Virus record (IMG/VR): IMGVR_UViG_3300008107_007977 | Span: 1-47,257 of that record | From: a virus | Direction: 5' to 3' (one strand) | Length of the DNA: 47,257 nucleotides | Shown here: positions 26,684 through 33,454 of the stretch, one piece after another | How positions within the stretch are numbered: position 1 is the first letter of the stretch | How the letters are laid out: each line of letters starts with the position of its first letter | Notes under the pieces: generated by a model | Database searches by the model: none | What the model was told of the DNA's origin: nothing | What the model saw: only the letters and a program-made list of their open reading frames with translations | Translations under genes and position numbers: made by a program

Positions 26684-27284
26684 ACATACCTCTCACTAAT
26701 ACTTCTTCACATTTGTCCCAAAACTTTTTCTCATGATCCTCGCCACCAGATTGCCAAAAAAGATCTTTACCATCTAGCGAATACGTTTTTGTATTGTCGA
26801 CAATACTACTTACAGTTAATGTTTGTATCGGAATACGATTTTTTCGCGCCGCACTAAACAAATCTTTCATGTTTGGCTCACCCAGTTTTCTGTACGTTTC
26901 TTTACTGAAAGCAATACCATCGTATAGAGAAAAATTGATAATTTTACCTTCAGTTGCAGCATCAACTATAACTTGAATTGAATATGGTTCAAGCGGAATA
27001 ATCTTACTATTCAAAAATACAATAACTTCTGCATTAACAGAACCTTTTGAATTTTCTTTCACATTCTTTGCGATTTCTGGATTAATTTCTTTAGGTGAAC
27101 AATTGTTCATAATCCAAAGAAAATTTTGAAAATCCATAGATGACATATCTGTTCCGAACCCAAGTTTTGGGTATTCTTGAACATTAAATTTGTCGTATAT
27201 TTCTCTTTGAAGTTCGATTGTTTTGCTTTTTACGCCAGCAAAATAAATGGTCGAAATCAAAACTGATGGTGTTACTTTTTCCAA
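26658..27284 (-). CDS. Degenerate glycosyltransferase-like paralogue lacking DxD
   Basis: This 208-residue protein is a shortened paralogue of the one at 25119..25838; both share a TIELQR/TPELQR segment, an 'IIPLEPYS/CIPLSEHS' block, AATEGKIIN/AAAGKIIG and a CEEVL/CEKAL tail. The metal-binding Asp81-x-Asp83 of the paralogue is replaced by Leu91-Asn92-Ser93. It starts at TTG (27284) with GGAG 8 nt upstream and no nearby ATG. It may be an inactive scaffold or regulatory partner, or a decaying copy; the frame is intact. Confidence 0.6.
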   Translation of the reverse strand: MEKVTPSVLISTIYFAGVKSKTIELQREIYDKFNVQEYPKLGFGTDMSSMDFQNFLWIMNNCSPKEINPEIAKNVKENSKGSVNAEVIVFLNSKIIPLEPYSIQVIVDAATEGKIINFSLYDGIAFSKETYRKLGEPNMKDLFSAARKNRIPIQTLTVSSIVDNTKTYSLDGKDLFWQSGGEDHEKKFWDKCEEVLVRGMYEDRSIEH

Positions 27285-28024
27285 GGAAGAACTCCATTAT
27301 AACGTTTCAACATAACATCATTTCCATTCAAGAAAAATTCTCCTTGTACAGAAAGACCTGTGTTACCTACACGATATTTTACCGTATAGTCCAACACTCC
27401 GTCAAATTTTAATTTGTTATTTGGATGCATAAGCATTGCTGCAATCACACGATCAATTTCAGGTTGACCTGGTTCACGGAACTTGCGATACCAAACTGGT
27501 GACATACCAACAGCGACTTGTTTCTTTACAAAGTAACAATTTACATCTACGAAAAAATCTCTCGCATCAAGAACAGAAGCCCACTTTCCTAAACTTTCAC
27601 AATCATCAAAACAAATGAATTTACCTTCCTGATTGATAATTTTTCTTAGTGAAAACGCCCAATCTAAATCTTTTTCTTTTACCAAAGCAACTAATTTTTC
27701 AACATGATCTGGTTCAAGTGCATTATCTTCATCTAGGAAAATAAAATAATCACCATTTGCAATAAAGCTGAGAGCACCATAGATGCGATGACCGTTATAA
27801 CGATCAGTGCCTGTAGCAAAGGGTAGAACCATGAGTTGATCACTGCTACTTTCTCCTCTTGGAAAAGTTGCTTCATAAAGAACTGGATCGGCTTGTTTCC
27901 ATCTTTCCTTTCCGTCAATAACAACGATATGTTCTATATCTTTATATGTCTGAGCACGAACAGATTCGATACACTCTTTTAGATGAGGATTGCCGACGCT
28001 TGCTGTAATAATACTTACTTTCAT
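27272..28024 (-). CDS. Family 2 glycosyltransferase
   Basis: The 250-residue protein opens with MKVSIITASVGNPHLKECIESV and QTYKDIEHIVVIDG, the classic nucleotide-sugar fold of GT2, and carries the DxD-type FIFLDEDNALEP (Asp98-Glu99-Asp100). It should transfer a sugar from a nucleotide donor. It is embedded in the methyltransferase/glycosyltransferase run and has a 4-nt overlap with the upstream oxygenase. Confidence 0.85.
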   Translation of the reverse strand: MKVSIITASVGNPHLKECIESVRAQTYKDIEHIVVIDGKERWKQADPVLYEATFPRGESSSDQLMVLPFATGTDRYNGHRIYGALSFIANGDYFIFLDEDNALEPDHVEKLVALVKEKDLDWAFSLRKIINQEGKFICFDDCESLGKWASVLDARDFFVDVNCYFVKKQVAVGMSPVWYRKFREPGQPEIDRVIAAMLMHPNNKLKFDGVLDYTVKYRVGNTGLSVQGEFFLNGNDVMLKRYNGVLPWKK

Positions 28025-28773
28025 AATTGGCTTCTCTTTTTACAGAATTCCATAATACTCGGATCATCATATTGATCTTTGTGTGGAGTGAAGAACGCTT
28101 TCTTTCGCGTCTCAGTTTCTAATGTGATTGGCGTTAAGTAATAAGTCGCTAAACTCATTCTAGCAATTTCTTGAGGACAAGTCAACTCATCTGGCAATCC
28201 GTGCCAAGAGTTATGAGTTGTATCGAAAATGACTGCGCGATTAAATTTGTTTTCGTAACGCGCATAACATTCTTTTGGAAGATTCTTTTCGTAATCGTGC
28301 GACCAGAACTCTATTCCGCCGCCCCACTCTGCAACCCAATCAGGAGTTATGTAAACAATTACATTAAAGTTTCTGCGCAAAGGTAGTTTTGGATGTACAG
28401 AATAGTCTTTATGGATATTCAATTTGCCACCACGGCAATGCGAGTGCATTCCGCCGCCATGCAAACCATAGTCAGCATGAATCTCTGACATACCTGTAAT
28501 GACTTTGAGTTTACTCACAAACTCTTCACTGCAAAGATAGTAAAGTGCAGAATAAATGCTTGATGGGAATTTATCCCAGTGCGAACATGCTTTCTTTACT
28601 TCAACAGGATTATTGTACGCTACTGTCCAAACATCAGAATCGTGTTTAGGAAATTCAGCGGCGATTTTATTTGCTAGTTCTTCTTCAAAAAAGTTATCAA
28701 TTACAACATGATTGAAGGGTTCTGCTTTCTTGAACTTCTCGTTGAGTGAAACGAGATCTAACTCGTTAATCAT
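28021..28773 (-). CDS. 2OG-Fe(II) dioxygenase
   Basis: The 250-residue protein has the iron facial triad and cosubstrate Arg: LNIHKDYS (His121-x-Asp123), NSWHGLPD (His191) and ARMSLATYYL (Arg205). It contains GGGIEFWSHD, typical of phage and sugar-associated dioxygenases. It uses 2-oxoglutarate and O2 to hydroxylate a substrate, here probably a sugar, lipid or protein in the adjacent glycosyltransferase cluster. A CTAAATA late-type motif lies 30 nt before the ATG. Confidence 0.8.
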   Translation of the reverse strand: MINELDLVSLNEKFKKAEPFNHVVIDNFFEEELANKIAAEFPKHDSDVWTVAYNNPVEVKKACSHWDKFPSSIYSALYYLCSEEFVSKLKVITGMSEIHADYGLHGGGMHSHCRGGKLNIHKDYSVHPKLPLRRNFNVIVYITPDWVAEWGGGIEFWSHDYEKNLPKECYARYENKFNRAVIFDTTHNSWHGLPDELTCPQEIARMSLATYYLTPITLETETRKKAFFTPHKDQYDDPSIMEFCKKRSQL

Positions 28774-28802
28774 AAAATATCCATCAGTGACATCGTATCC
28801 TT

Positions 28803-28809
28803 TATTTAG
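28803..28809 (-). promoter_or_regulatory. CTAAATA late-promoter-like motif before the dioxygenase gene
   Basis: The minus strand reads CTAAATA, 30 nt upstream of the ATG at 28773. It sits inside a 7-bp inverted repeat (28785-28791 and 28812-28818). The motif resembles the T4-type late promoter core. Confidence 0.45.
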
Positions 28810-28812
28810 TCG

Positions 28813-29076
28813 TCACTGAAAGACTACTCGCAAAATCCCTGCGAATAGTATAACGCCAATGACGCCATTAAGAATTATCAACGCACGATCATTCCACTTG
28901 AATCCAACATAAAACCAACCTACAGCACCAATCCAACTACAAACTAAATCAATCCACTGAAACTGGACTAAACCACTAGCACGTATGGTGATGCCAATAA
29001 GAGTAATGATACTTGCAGTCCATTTCACATACCACGTGATGTCATACTTTGGTGTTACTGATTTAAGTGTACTCAT
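28813..29076 (-). CDS. Small membrane protein conserved in marine T4-like phages
   Basis: The 87-residue protein begins MSTLKSVTPKYDITWYVKW and has three hydrophobic segments (about 16-33, 41-59 and 66-85). The opening YDITWYVKW followed by a WNDRALIILN segment is familiar from small membrane proteins of oceanic T4-like phages. It overlaps the next small gene by 4 nt. The function is unknown; it may modify the host membrane early in infection. Confidence 0.65.
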   Translation of the reverse strand: MSTLKSVTPKYDITWYVKWTASIITLIGITIRASGLVQFQWIDLVCSWIGAVGWFYVGFKWNDRALIILNGVIGVILFAGILRVVFQ

Positions 29077-29255
29077 CTACGGCAACTTCCTTTGTTGGCT
29101 CTACGTTCGCGTTCTTCGCATTCGCGTACTACAAGTTTTTGTTCATCATGAGTCATTTTAGTCCAGCGAGATATTTCTTCTAATGTGCGAAAACACCCGA
29201 CGCAAGTGCCACGTCGGGTGTCCATTTTACATATTCCTTTGCAGGGACTTCGCAT
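29073..29255 (-). CDS. DUF1289-family small Cys-rich protein
   Basis: The 60-residue protein starts MRSPCKGICKMDTRRGTCVGCFRTLEEISRW. The Cys pattern SPCxxxCxMD...CxGCfRTxxEIxxW is the hallmark of DUF1289, a small family likely to bind zinc or another metal. The C-terminus is basic. Function is not established. Confidence 0.8.
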   Translation of the reverse strand: MRSPCKGICKMDTRRGTCVGCFRTLEEISRWTKMTHDEQKLVVRECEERERRANKGSCRR

Positions 29256-29464
29256 TAATCCTTTAACTTTTCTTCCGCAATAAACTTGTTGAGATAGTAA
29301 TCATATGCAAGCCAACCGAACCAAGCAACCATGCTCGCAAGGATTAACCACATACCAAGTTTAGGACCAAGCAGTCCAAGAAGAAAATAAACACCGACGC
29401 CTGCAACAAGCCACAGCGCCATCACCTTTGCGGTTTCAACTAAAGCCTTCGTTTTAACAGACAT
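29255..29464 (-). CDS. Small membrane protein
   Basis: The 69-residue protein contains two hydrophobic segments (about 13-33 and 36-56) and a short charged tail. Its ATG shares a base with the upstream gap and the next gene overlaps by 1 nt. It is part of the early-type run of small genes; no family is recognised. Confidence 0.6.
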   Translation of the reverse strand: MSVKTKALVETAKVMALWLVAGVGVYFLLGLLGPKLGMWLILASMVAWFGWLAYDYYLNKFIAEEKLKD

Positions 29465-29473
29465 AAATCCTCC

Positions 29474-29794
29474 TTAACCTCGCCGCATGCGAGAGATATC
29501 TTTCATTTGCTCTTCATCAATAACAGGAACCGCATTGCTTTTGTGCATTGTCGCGATACCTTTTACCAAAGAACCTGTATACATCAGGCTCTCTCTTTTT
29601 TCTGTAAAGATTTTATCTGAGTTTAACGACTCAACCTTTCGTGCCTCATCTGCTCCGACTCTCGGACCATAAGACAGACTCGGCAACTTCTCAACACCAA
29701 GAATAGCAGACGACTTGCTATACTTCTTGGCAATCACACCTTTGACTTTGCGTTTCTTTTTAGGTTTGAAACGCGCAGCGCAATATATCATCAT
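29474..29794 (-). CDS. Conserved hypothetical basic protein
   Basis: The 106-residue protein starts MMIYCAARFKPKKKRKVKGV. It has a Lys-rich N-terminal region and the segments LSYGPRVGADEARKVESLNS and VPVIDEEQMKDISRMRRG. The second Met is also a possible start. It overlaps the upstream gene by 4 nt (ATGA). Function unknown. Confidence 0.6.
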   Translation of the reverse strand: MMIYCAARFKPKKKRKVKGVIAKKYSKSSAILGVEKLPSLSYGPRVGADEARKVESLNSDKIFTEKRESLMYTGSLVKGIATMHKSNAVPVIDEEQMKDISRMRRG

Positions 29795-29979
29795 ACAGGA
29801 TATGTTTCCACGTGGGTGTTATAGAAACGATTCAGTTCAAGAATTTTCGTTCGCATCTCGTGCGGTACAGGCATATCATGAATTGCATTCAAGGCAATCA
29901 TAGAATTAGCAAACTGCCGCAACACTCGCAACTCTTCAGTTGTGCCACGAGGCAATACCTCAAAATCACCATTAGACAT
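29791..29979 (-). CDS. Small hypothetical protein
   Basis: ATG at 29979 is chosen because GGAG lies 7 nt upstream; a TTG 12 nt earlier is unlikely. The 62-residue protein starts MSNGDFEVLPRG and contains a helical middle (LRVLRQFANSMIALNAIHDM). Nothing catalytic is seen. It belongs to the small-gene run with 4-nt overlap to the next gene. Confidence 0.55.
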   Translation of the reverse strand: MSNGDFEVLPRGTTEELRVLRQFANSMIALNAIHDMPVPHEMRTKILELNRFYNTHVETYPV

Positions 29980-29991
29980 TATTTGCTCCAA

Positions 29992-30147
29992 TTAAATAAT
30001 TTGACTACAAGAATATACAAGCAACAATATTAAGATAATAAAAATGCTTCCGATGTATTCCCAAACGAAACCAATACAAGCAATAAAGAATTTAATCAAT
30101 AGGATTGGTAACAATAACAGAAGCAATATTACTATCAAAAATTCCAT
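29992..30147 (-). CDS. Tiny membrane protein (51 residues)
   Basis: ATG at 30147 to TAA at 29992-29994 encodes 51 residues that are almost wholly hydrophobic: MEFLIVILLLLLLPILLIKFF, a turn, then WEYIGSIFIILILLLVY. This predicts two membrane helices. It has only a weak ribosome-binding site (AGTTTGAT). The composition and in-line position in the small-gene run favour a real gene, but very AT-rich DNA can give such frames by chance. Confidence 0.5.
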   Translation of the reverse strand: MEFLIVILLLLLLPILLIKFFIACIGFVWEYIGSIFIILILLLVYSCSQII

Positions 30148-30148
30148 A

Positions 30149-30298
30149 TCAAACTTTTTCTACAAGTTTAGATAAAGTGTAATCGGCAATCTTGGCTCGA
30201 ATCATCGTAGGAATATCCGTGTAAGGATCTTCCAAGAAATAAGAGCAACCATCCTTCCATGTATTGTACTTTACAAATAGTAATGCTCCGCATTGTAA
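30149..30298 (-). other. Coding-like frame with no canonical start (possible frameshifted continuation)
   Basis: Between TGA at 30299-30301 and TGA at 30149-30151 the minus strand stays open in the -1 phase relative to the preceding HTH gene. The peptide reads FVKYNTWKDGCSYFLEDP, then YTDIPTMIRAKIADYTL, and looks like real protein, but no ATG or GTG precedes it and the first TTG is at 30235. It could be a gene remnant, a product of frameshifting off the HTH gene, or start internally at TTG or the ATG at 30205. The sequence alone cannot decide. Confidence 0.35.
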
Positions 30299-30510
30299 TC
30301 AATGTCACCAGGTTCAAACGTTAAATCATCATATGAAACCATGTCAGTATCAGGCTCGTCATAATCCATATCGCGCTTTTCATACGCTGCGAGGATCTCA
30401 TTTACTTCAGTTACAGACAAGCCAGTGATCTTTGCGATCTCTACTTCTCGTAGACCATCATGACGATACATCTCAATCACATCAATCTCTAAATTTTTAA
30501 AATAACCCAT
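30271..30510 (-). CDS. Small helix-turn-helix protein
   Basis: The ATG at 30510 is preferred, with AGGTG 6 nt upstream. The 79-residue protein starts MGYFKNLEIDVIEMYRHDGLREVEIAKITGLSVTEVNEILAAY, which reads like a helix-turn-helix of the sigma-region-4 or phage HTH type, followed by an acidic tail (DYDEPDTDMVSYDDL). It might act as a transcription or DNA-binding regulator. An out-of-phase open frame follows its stop. Confidence 0.6.
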   Translation of the reverse strand: MGYFKNLEIDVIEMYRHDGLREVEIAKITGLSVTEVNEILAAYEKRDMDYDEPDTDMVSYDDLTFEPGDIDYNAEHYYL

Positions 30511-30511
30511 T

Positions 30512-30775
30512 TCACACCTTTTGTATTCTGTGTTCGTACTCAAACTGCGAAAGTTCTATTGGTACCTTCACTTGTTTTCCAACACGCGTGTAGTCTTGAT
30601 TCGCAAAACTATCATACACGCAATCAATCAAGAAAACTTTAACATTGTCAATAATCGAAATTTCGCGAACAACGCCGACAACGTAGCATTCAAACCCACT
30701 TCGAGGCATCATGTCGTATGCTTTGATGCACTCGCCGACTTTCACAATGCTTTCAAATTTAGGTTTTCCTGCCAT
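30512..30775 (-). CDS. Conserved hypothetical protein
   Basis: The 87-residue protein starts MAGKPKFESIVKVGECIKAYDMMPRSGFECYVVGVVREI. It reads like a small beta-barrel, possibly nucleic-acid-binding, but no family is certain. The ATG shares one base with the upstream stop. Its own stop lies 1 nt before the next start. Confidence 0.6.
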   Translation of the reverse strand: MAGKPKFESIVKVGECIKAYDMMPRSGFECYVVGVVREISIIDNVKVFLIDCVYDSFANQDYTRVGKQVKVPIELSQFEYEHRIQKV

Positions 30776-30999
30776 TAGAAGGGAACCCCCTCTCCCATCG
30801 GAATCGAATCGCGCTCTTTTGAATACTTGCGATCACCAAGAACAAGAAGAAGATTGCTCGCTCGCTCAAGTTTCTCGGCAAGATCATAACAATTCTTCGC
30901 GTCAAGATCGTACTGTGTCGTCGTGTTCGCAAGAACAAGATCGATACCGTTCACAATATCAATCGCTTCACTCAACAACGTTTCGTTTTCAATTTTCAT
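30775..30999 (-). CDS. Small hypothetical protein
   Basis: ATG at 30999 is chosen, with GGGA 8 nt upstream. The 74-residue protein starts MKIENETLLSEAIDIVNGIDLVLAN and is helical in character, with LAEKLERASNLLLVLGDRKY near the middle. No family is recognised. It sits 1 nt after the preceding gene's stop. Confidence 0.55.
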   Translation of the reverse strand: MKIENETLLSEAIDIVNGIDLVLANTTTQYDLDAKNCYDLAEKLERASNLLLVLGDRKYSKERDSIPMGEGVPF

Positions 31000-31000
31000 A

Positions 31001-31210
31001 TTATTCCCACTTCTTAAAATTTCCAGCGGCTCGATTTTCTCTCCAGCCGCGAGTGTACTCTTCAATCTCTTCGAAAGTCATTTCTGACTGTTGAATTTCA
31101 TCAGAGTTGTAAGTCTCGCCGACAAAATAGTGCGGACGAAACGATCGCTGATAGTAACTGTCGGCAGAACCACGATCATACGGACTGCCGTGACCACGAT
31201 CGAGACGCAT
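31001..31210 (-). CDS. Small conserved RGSADSYY protein
   Basis: The 69-residue protein starts MRLDRGHGSPYDRGSADSYYQRSFRPHYF and contains a C-terminal YTRGWRENRAAGNFKKWE. The RGSADSYY block, followed by an aromatic/His-rich stretch and a Gly-Trp helix, is a recurrent feature of small proteins of T4-like and other phages. The start overlaps the upstream gene's TAA (TAATG). Function unknown. Confidence 0.7.
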   Translation of the reverse strand: MRLDRGHGSPYDRGSADSYYQRSFRPHYFVGETYNSDEIQQSEMTFEEIEEYTRGWRENRAAGNFKKWE

Positions 31211-31362
31211 TACGCCACCACCTGAATGCGCGGCTCAATCCACTCATCGTCGAACATGTGCTGACCAGGAAGGGGAGCAACGAAAGTGTCAGACCAGAAC
31301 TTCTCTTCAACCTTACCCTCCCACACACGCTTGATCTTGTTGGCGCGGAAATCGTATTTCAT
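31210..31362 (-). CDS. Small hypothetical protein from a leaderless transcript
   Basis: ATG at 31362 to TAA at 31210-31212 encodes 50 residues beginning MKYDFRANKIKRVWEG. The start is supported by the TAATG overlap with the next gene and by a strong promoter whose predicted start site falls on the A of ATG, so the mRNA should be leaderless. There is no Shine-Dalgarno sequence. The codon usage is GC-rich for the region. No family is recognised. Confidence 0.7.
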   Translation of the reverse strand: MKYDFRANKIKRVWEGKVEEKFWSDTFVAPLPGQHMFDDEWIEPRIQVVA

Positions 31363-31368
31363 AAGACT

Positions 31369-31397
31369 ATTATATCAGATTTGGCTGAAAAACGCAA
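31369..31397 (-). promoter_or_regulatory. Sigma-70-like promoter, copy 1 (extended -10)
   Basis: On the minus strand TTGCGT (31392-31397), a 17-bp spacer and TATAAT (31369-31374) preceded by TGA, an extended -10. Six bases (AGTCTT) separate TATAAT from the ATG at 31362, so transcription should begin at the start codon. The upstream 50 bp match copy 2 at 31740-31768. Confidence 0.8.
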
Positions 31398-31438
31398 TAG
31401 AAAAAACTCTAATAGAATCAACAACTTACGTCAACCCC
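31384..31438 (-). repeat. Duplicated promoter-upstream block, copy 1
   Basis: About 52 bp on the minus strand read TTGACGTAAGTTGTTGATT, then a TATTAGA-T-rich stretch and TATTGCGTTTTTC. The same block recurs at about 31756-31808 with three or four differences. It contains the -35 hexamer and more than 30 bp upstream, long enough to hold an activator site or UP element. Confidence 0.75.
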
Positions 31439-31475
31439 TTAAAAGGGTGAAAAACCGTGTAAAATCAATGACTTA

Positions 31476-31733
31476 TCAAGTCCAGTCATTAATAACTTCG
31501 ATGATTTCGTACTGATCGTCTAAAAGCAGACTGACCCCACCGTCGGTTTCGTTCCAGAAATCAACGTACCAGCCTGATTCCAGCGGGATTACCACAAGTT
31601 CGTTACCGTCGCTGTCGGTGTATTCGCCCACCACCTTGGCGTCGACGTATGAATGTATGAGTTTACTATTTGAAATGTGGGTGTAAGTGGCGGCTGAAGT
31701 AGCCGTGAAAAAGTTATAAGTTTCGTATTTCAT
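31476..31733 (-). CDS. Small hypothetical protein from a leaderless transcript
   Basis: The 85-residue protein starts MKYETYNFFTATSAATYTH and ends DQYEIIEVINDWT; it contains a beta-like middle (ELVVIPLESGWYVDFWNE). It has no Shine-Dalgarno, and the upstream promoter puts the start site exactly at the ATG (31733). Both genes driven by the duplicated promoter begin MKY. No family is recognised. Confidence 0.65.
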   Translation of the reverse strand: MKYETYNFFTATSAATYTHISNSKLIHSYVDAKVVGEYTDSDGNELVVIPLESGWYVDFWNETDGGVSLLLDDQYEIIEVINDWT

Positions 31734-31739
31734 ATAGAT

Positions 31740-31768
31740 ATTATCTCATAAAACGCCGAAAAACGCAA
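31740..31768 (-). promoter_or_regulatory. Sigma-70-like promoter, copy 2
   Basis: On the minus strand TTGCGT (31763-31768), a 17-bp spacer and GATAAT (31740-31745) preceded by TGA. Six bases (ATCTAT) separate it from the ATG at 31733, giving the same leaderless geometry as copy 1. Confidence 0.75.
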
Positions 31769-31808
31769 TAGAAAAAAATCTAATAAAATCAACAACTTAC
31801 GTCAACGC
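31756..31808 (-). repeat. Duplicated promoter-upstream block, copy 2
   Basis: Second copy of the promoter-upstream block, including the TGA stop of the upstream oxygenase gene in the shared GTTGACG. It matches copy 1 through the -35 element and diverges afterwards, so the duplication is limited to the control region. Confidence 0.75.
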
Positions 31809-32392
31809 CAGGGAGGTCCCTCGAACCAGCCAACTAGACTGTAGCGTTTGCCTTTCGTGACGGGAGTCACGCCGTGATGTAGGAATGATGGAAAAGCCAT
31901 CAATGTCCCTTGCTTTCGTATTTCATCTTTTGGTGGCTTTTCAGGGACATCATCACCAAACTCAAAGTTGCCACCTTCATATGTATTTGGATCTGACAAT
32001 TGTACAATTGCAGAGATTTTTCTCTGGTGACCTGGATTCATTGTTATATTACTTTGTTCAAGCCAATGTAAATCCATATGTAATTTATATTCGCCTTGAT
32101 ATTGCTCACAATATTGTGTGAATTGTAGAGGTGGCAATTTTGTAATGTGCGCTTCAAAAAAGTCATTGTTCATTTGCGTCACAATGTTCCAGAAAACTTG
32201 ATGAATAAAATACATCTTTTCATCGTTTGGTTCAATCCAAACAATTTTACTTCTTCTGTGATTGAATGTCGCATCTAAATTTGGCGCGGCGCCAGTTCTC
32301 GCCCAAGTTGGCGTTTTTGTTTTTGCCGCCTCTATAATCCATTCACATTGCTCAGGTGTGAATGCTTGTGCATATGACCATAACGCTTTCAT
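31802..32392 (-). CDS. PKHD-type 2OG-Fe(II) hydroxylase, first copy
   Basis: The 196-residue protein contains the iron site YKLHMDLHW (His105-x-Asp107), LHHGV (distal His173) and the cosubstrate Arg183 in KGKRYSLVGWFEGP. The PPLQFTQYCEQYQGEYKLH segment is typical of the PKHD/prolyl 4-hydroxylase group found in marine T4-like phages. It likely hydroxylates a protein or small molecule. Its upstream neighbour is a paralogue and overlaps by 4 nt. Confidence 0.85.
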   Translation of the reverse strand: MKALWSYAQAFTPEQCEWIIEAAKTKTPTWARTGAAPNLDATFNHRRSKIVWIEPNDEKMYFIHQVFWNIVTQMNNDFFEAHITKLPPLQFTQYCEQYQGEYKLHMDLHWLEQSNITMNPGHQRKISAIVQLSDPNTYEGGNFEFGDDVPEKPPKDEIRKQGTLMAFPSFLHHGVTPVTKGKRYSLVGWFEGPPWR

Positions 32393-32958
32393 TGGAATTT
32401 TGGTCCCTCAAACCAGCCGACTAAACTATAACGTGTGCCGCGCACAACAGGTTGCAAATTGTGATATACAAATGATGGAAATGCAATCACAGTACCTTGA
32501 CTCTCTATTTCTTTTGAAGTTGGTGCTGGATAAACATTTTCGAGAATCAATTCACCGCCATCATAATCGCTTCTTGGCGAGAGTTGTGTAACCAAAGTCA
32601 CCTTTCTATGTCTTGACGTCTCATTAATCCAAAACACATCTTGATGACTTTTATATTCATCTTGATTTGTTTCATGATATTCTGTAAATTGAATTGGTGG
32701 AAGGTGAGTGACATTGAACCCAAAAAAGTCACGGTTCATACGAACTAGCAGTTTCCAATATTCTTCATAAACAAAAGAAAACTTTGGATTTTCTTCATGA
32801 ATCCAACGCACAGTTGATCGACGAAGTCGTTTCGTATCTTCACCAGTTAATCCACCAACAGTGGGTTGTTCTGGTGGAAGTTCTAAAGCCAAATCAATTA
32901 TCTTTTCGCAAGTCTCTTTTGAGAAGTAGTTTAACCAATATGCCCATTCACCTTTCAT
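32389..32958 (-). CDS. PKHD-type 2OG-Fe(II) hydroxylase, second copy
   Basis: The 189-residue paralogue of the downstream gene keeps all catalytic residues: YKSHQDVFW (His105-x-Asp107), YHNLQ (His166) and RGTRYSLVGWFEGP (Arg176). The two are aligned along their length, sharing NRDFF/NNDFF and LPPIQFTEY/LPPLQFTQY. Tandem duplication followed by substrate divergence is inferred. It overlaps dCMP deaminase by 4 nt. Confidence 0.85.
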   Translation of the reverse strand: MKGEWAYWLNYFSKETCEKIIDLALELPPEQPTVGGLTGEDTKRLRRSTVRWIHEENPKFSFVYEEYWKLLVRMNRDFFGFNVTHLPPIQFTEYHETNQDEYKSHQDVFWINETSRHRKVTLVTQLSPRSDYDGGELILENVYPAPTSKEIESQGTVIAFPSFVYHNLQPVVRGTRYSLVGWFEGPKFQ

Positions 32959-33437
32959 GGATCTAAACTCCTATCAATTTCATAATAGCGAATTTTAACA
33001 CCTGCTTCGCGCAGCATTTGTTCGGCATGATCGATAGAATAATGTTCACCTGCGCCTTTACCAGTAAACTTTCGATTTGGTCCGATGACTTCTTTGATTC
33101 CTGCTTGAATCAATGCGCGAGTGCAATCAGCGCATGGTTTTGGTTCCCAGTTTAGATATGCGCGTGAGTTGTTGAGTGAAACACCAACACGAGCAGCATT
33201 GAAGATTGCGTTGCGTTCAGCATGTTCAACCCAGTGATACTTTTCTGGACGCTTCCAACGATCTTTCCAATCTTCTTCAATGCCGCGAGGGAATCCATTA
33301 AAACCCGTCGACAAGATGACATTATCATCATTTACGATAATACACCCCACCTTTGTCGACGGGTCCTTGCTTTTCTGAGCGATCAGAGTAGCCTGTAAGA
33401 TAAACAATTCATCCCACGTTAATTCATCATTATGCAT
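32955..33437 (-). CDS. cd: dCMP deaminase
   Basis: The 160-residue protein contains the zinc site WVEHAERNAI (His72, Glu74) and KPCADCTRALI (Cys102, Cys105), together with STKVGCIIVND and GFNGFPRG, all typical of phage dCMP deaminase. It converts dCMP to dUMP for thymidylate synthesis, which fits the dUTPase gene nearby. It may also supply thymidine for the base-modification island. Confidence 0.92.
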   Translation of the reverse strand: MHNDELTWDELFILQATLIAQKSKDPSTKVGCIIVNDDNVILSTGFNGFPRGIEEDWKDRWKRPEKYHWVEHAERNAIFNAARVGVSLNNSRAYLNWEPKPCADCTRALIQAGIKEVIGPNRKFTGKGAGEHYSIDHAEQMLREAGVKIRYYEIDRSLDP

Positions 33438-33454
33438 AATATAGTTTTCTCAGT

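Noticed and set aside
28785-28818. Inverted repeat around the motif before the dioxygenase as a terminator
   Set aside because: Only seven base pairs, a loop of 20 nt and no T tract; it encloses the late-type motif rather than ending a transcript.
31433-31446. CCCTTTTAAGGG palindrome as a terminator
   Set aside because: The stem is five base pairs with a 2-nt loop and no T tract; a protein-binding site is possible but unsupported.
31210-31808. Promoter duplication as an insertion element
   Set aside because: There is no transposase, terminal inverted repeat or target duplication; the repeat is limited to about 52 bp of control sequence.
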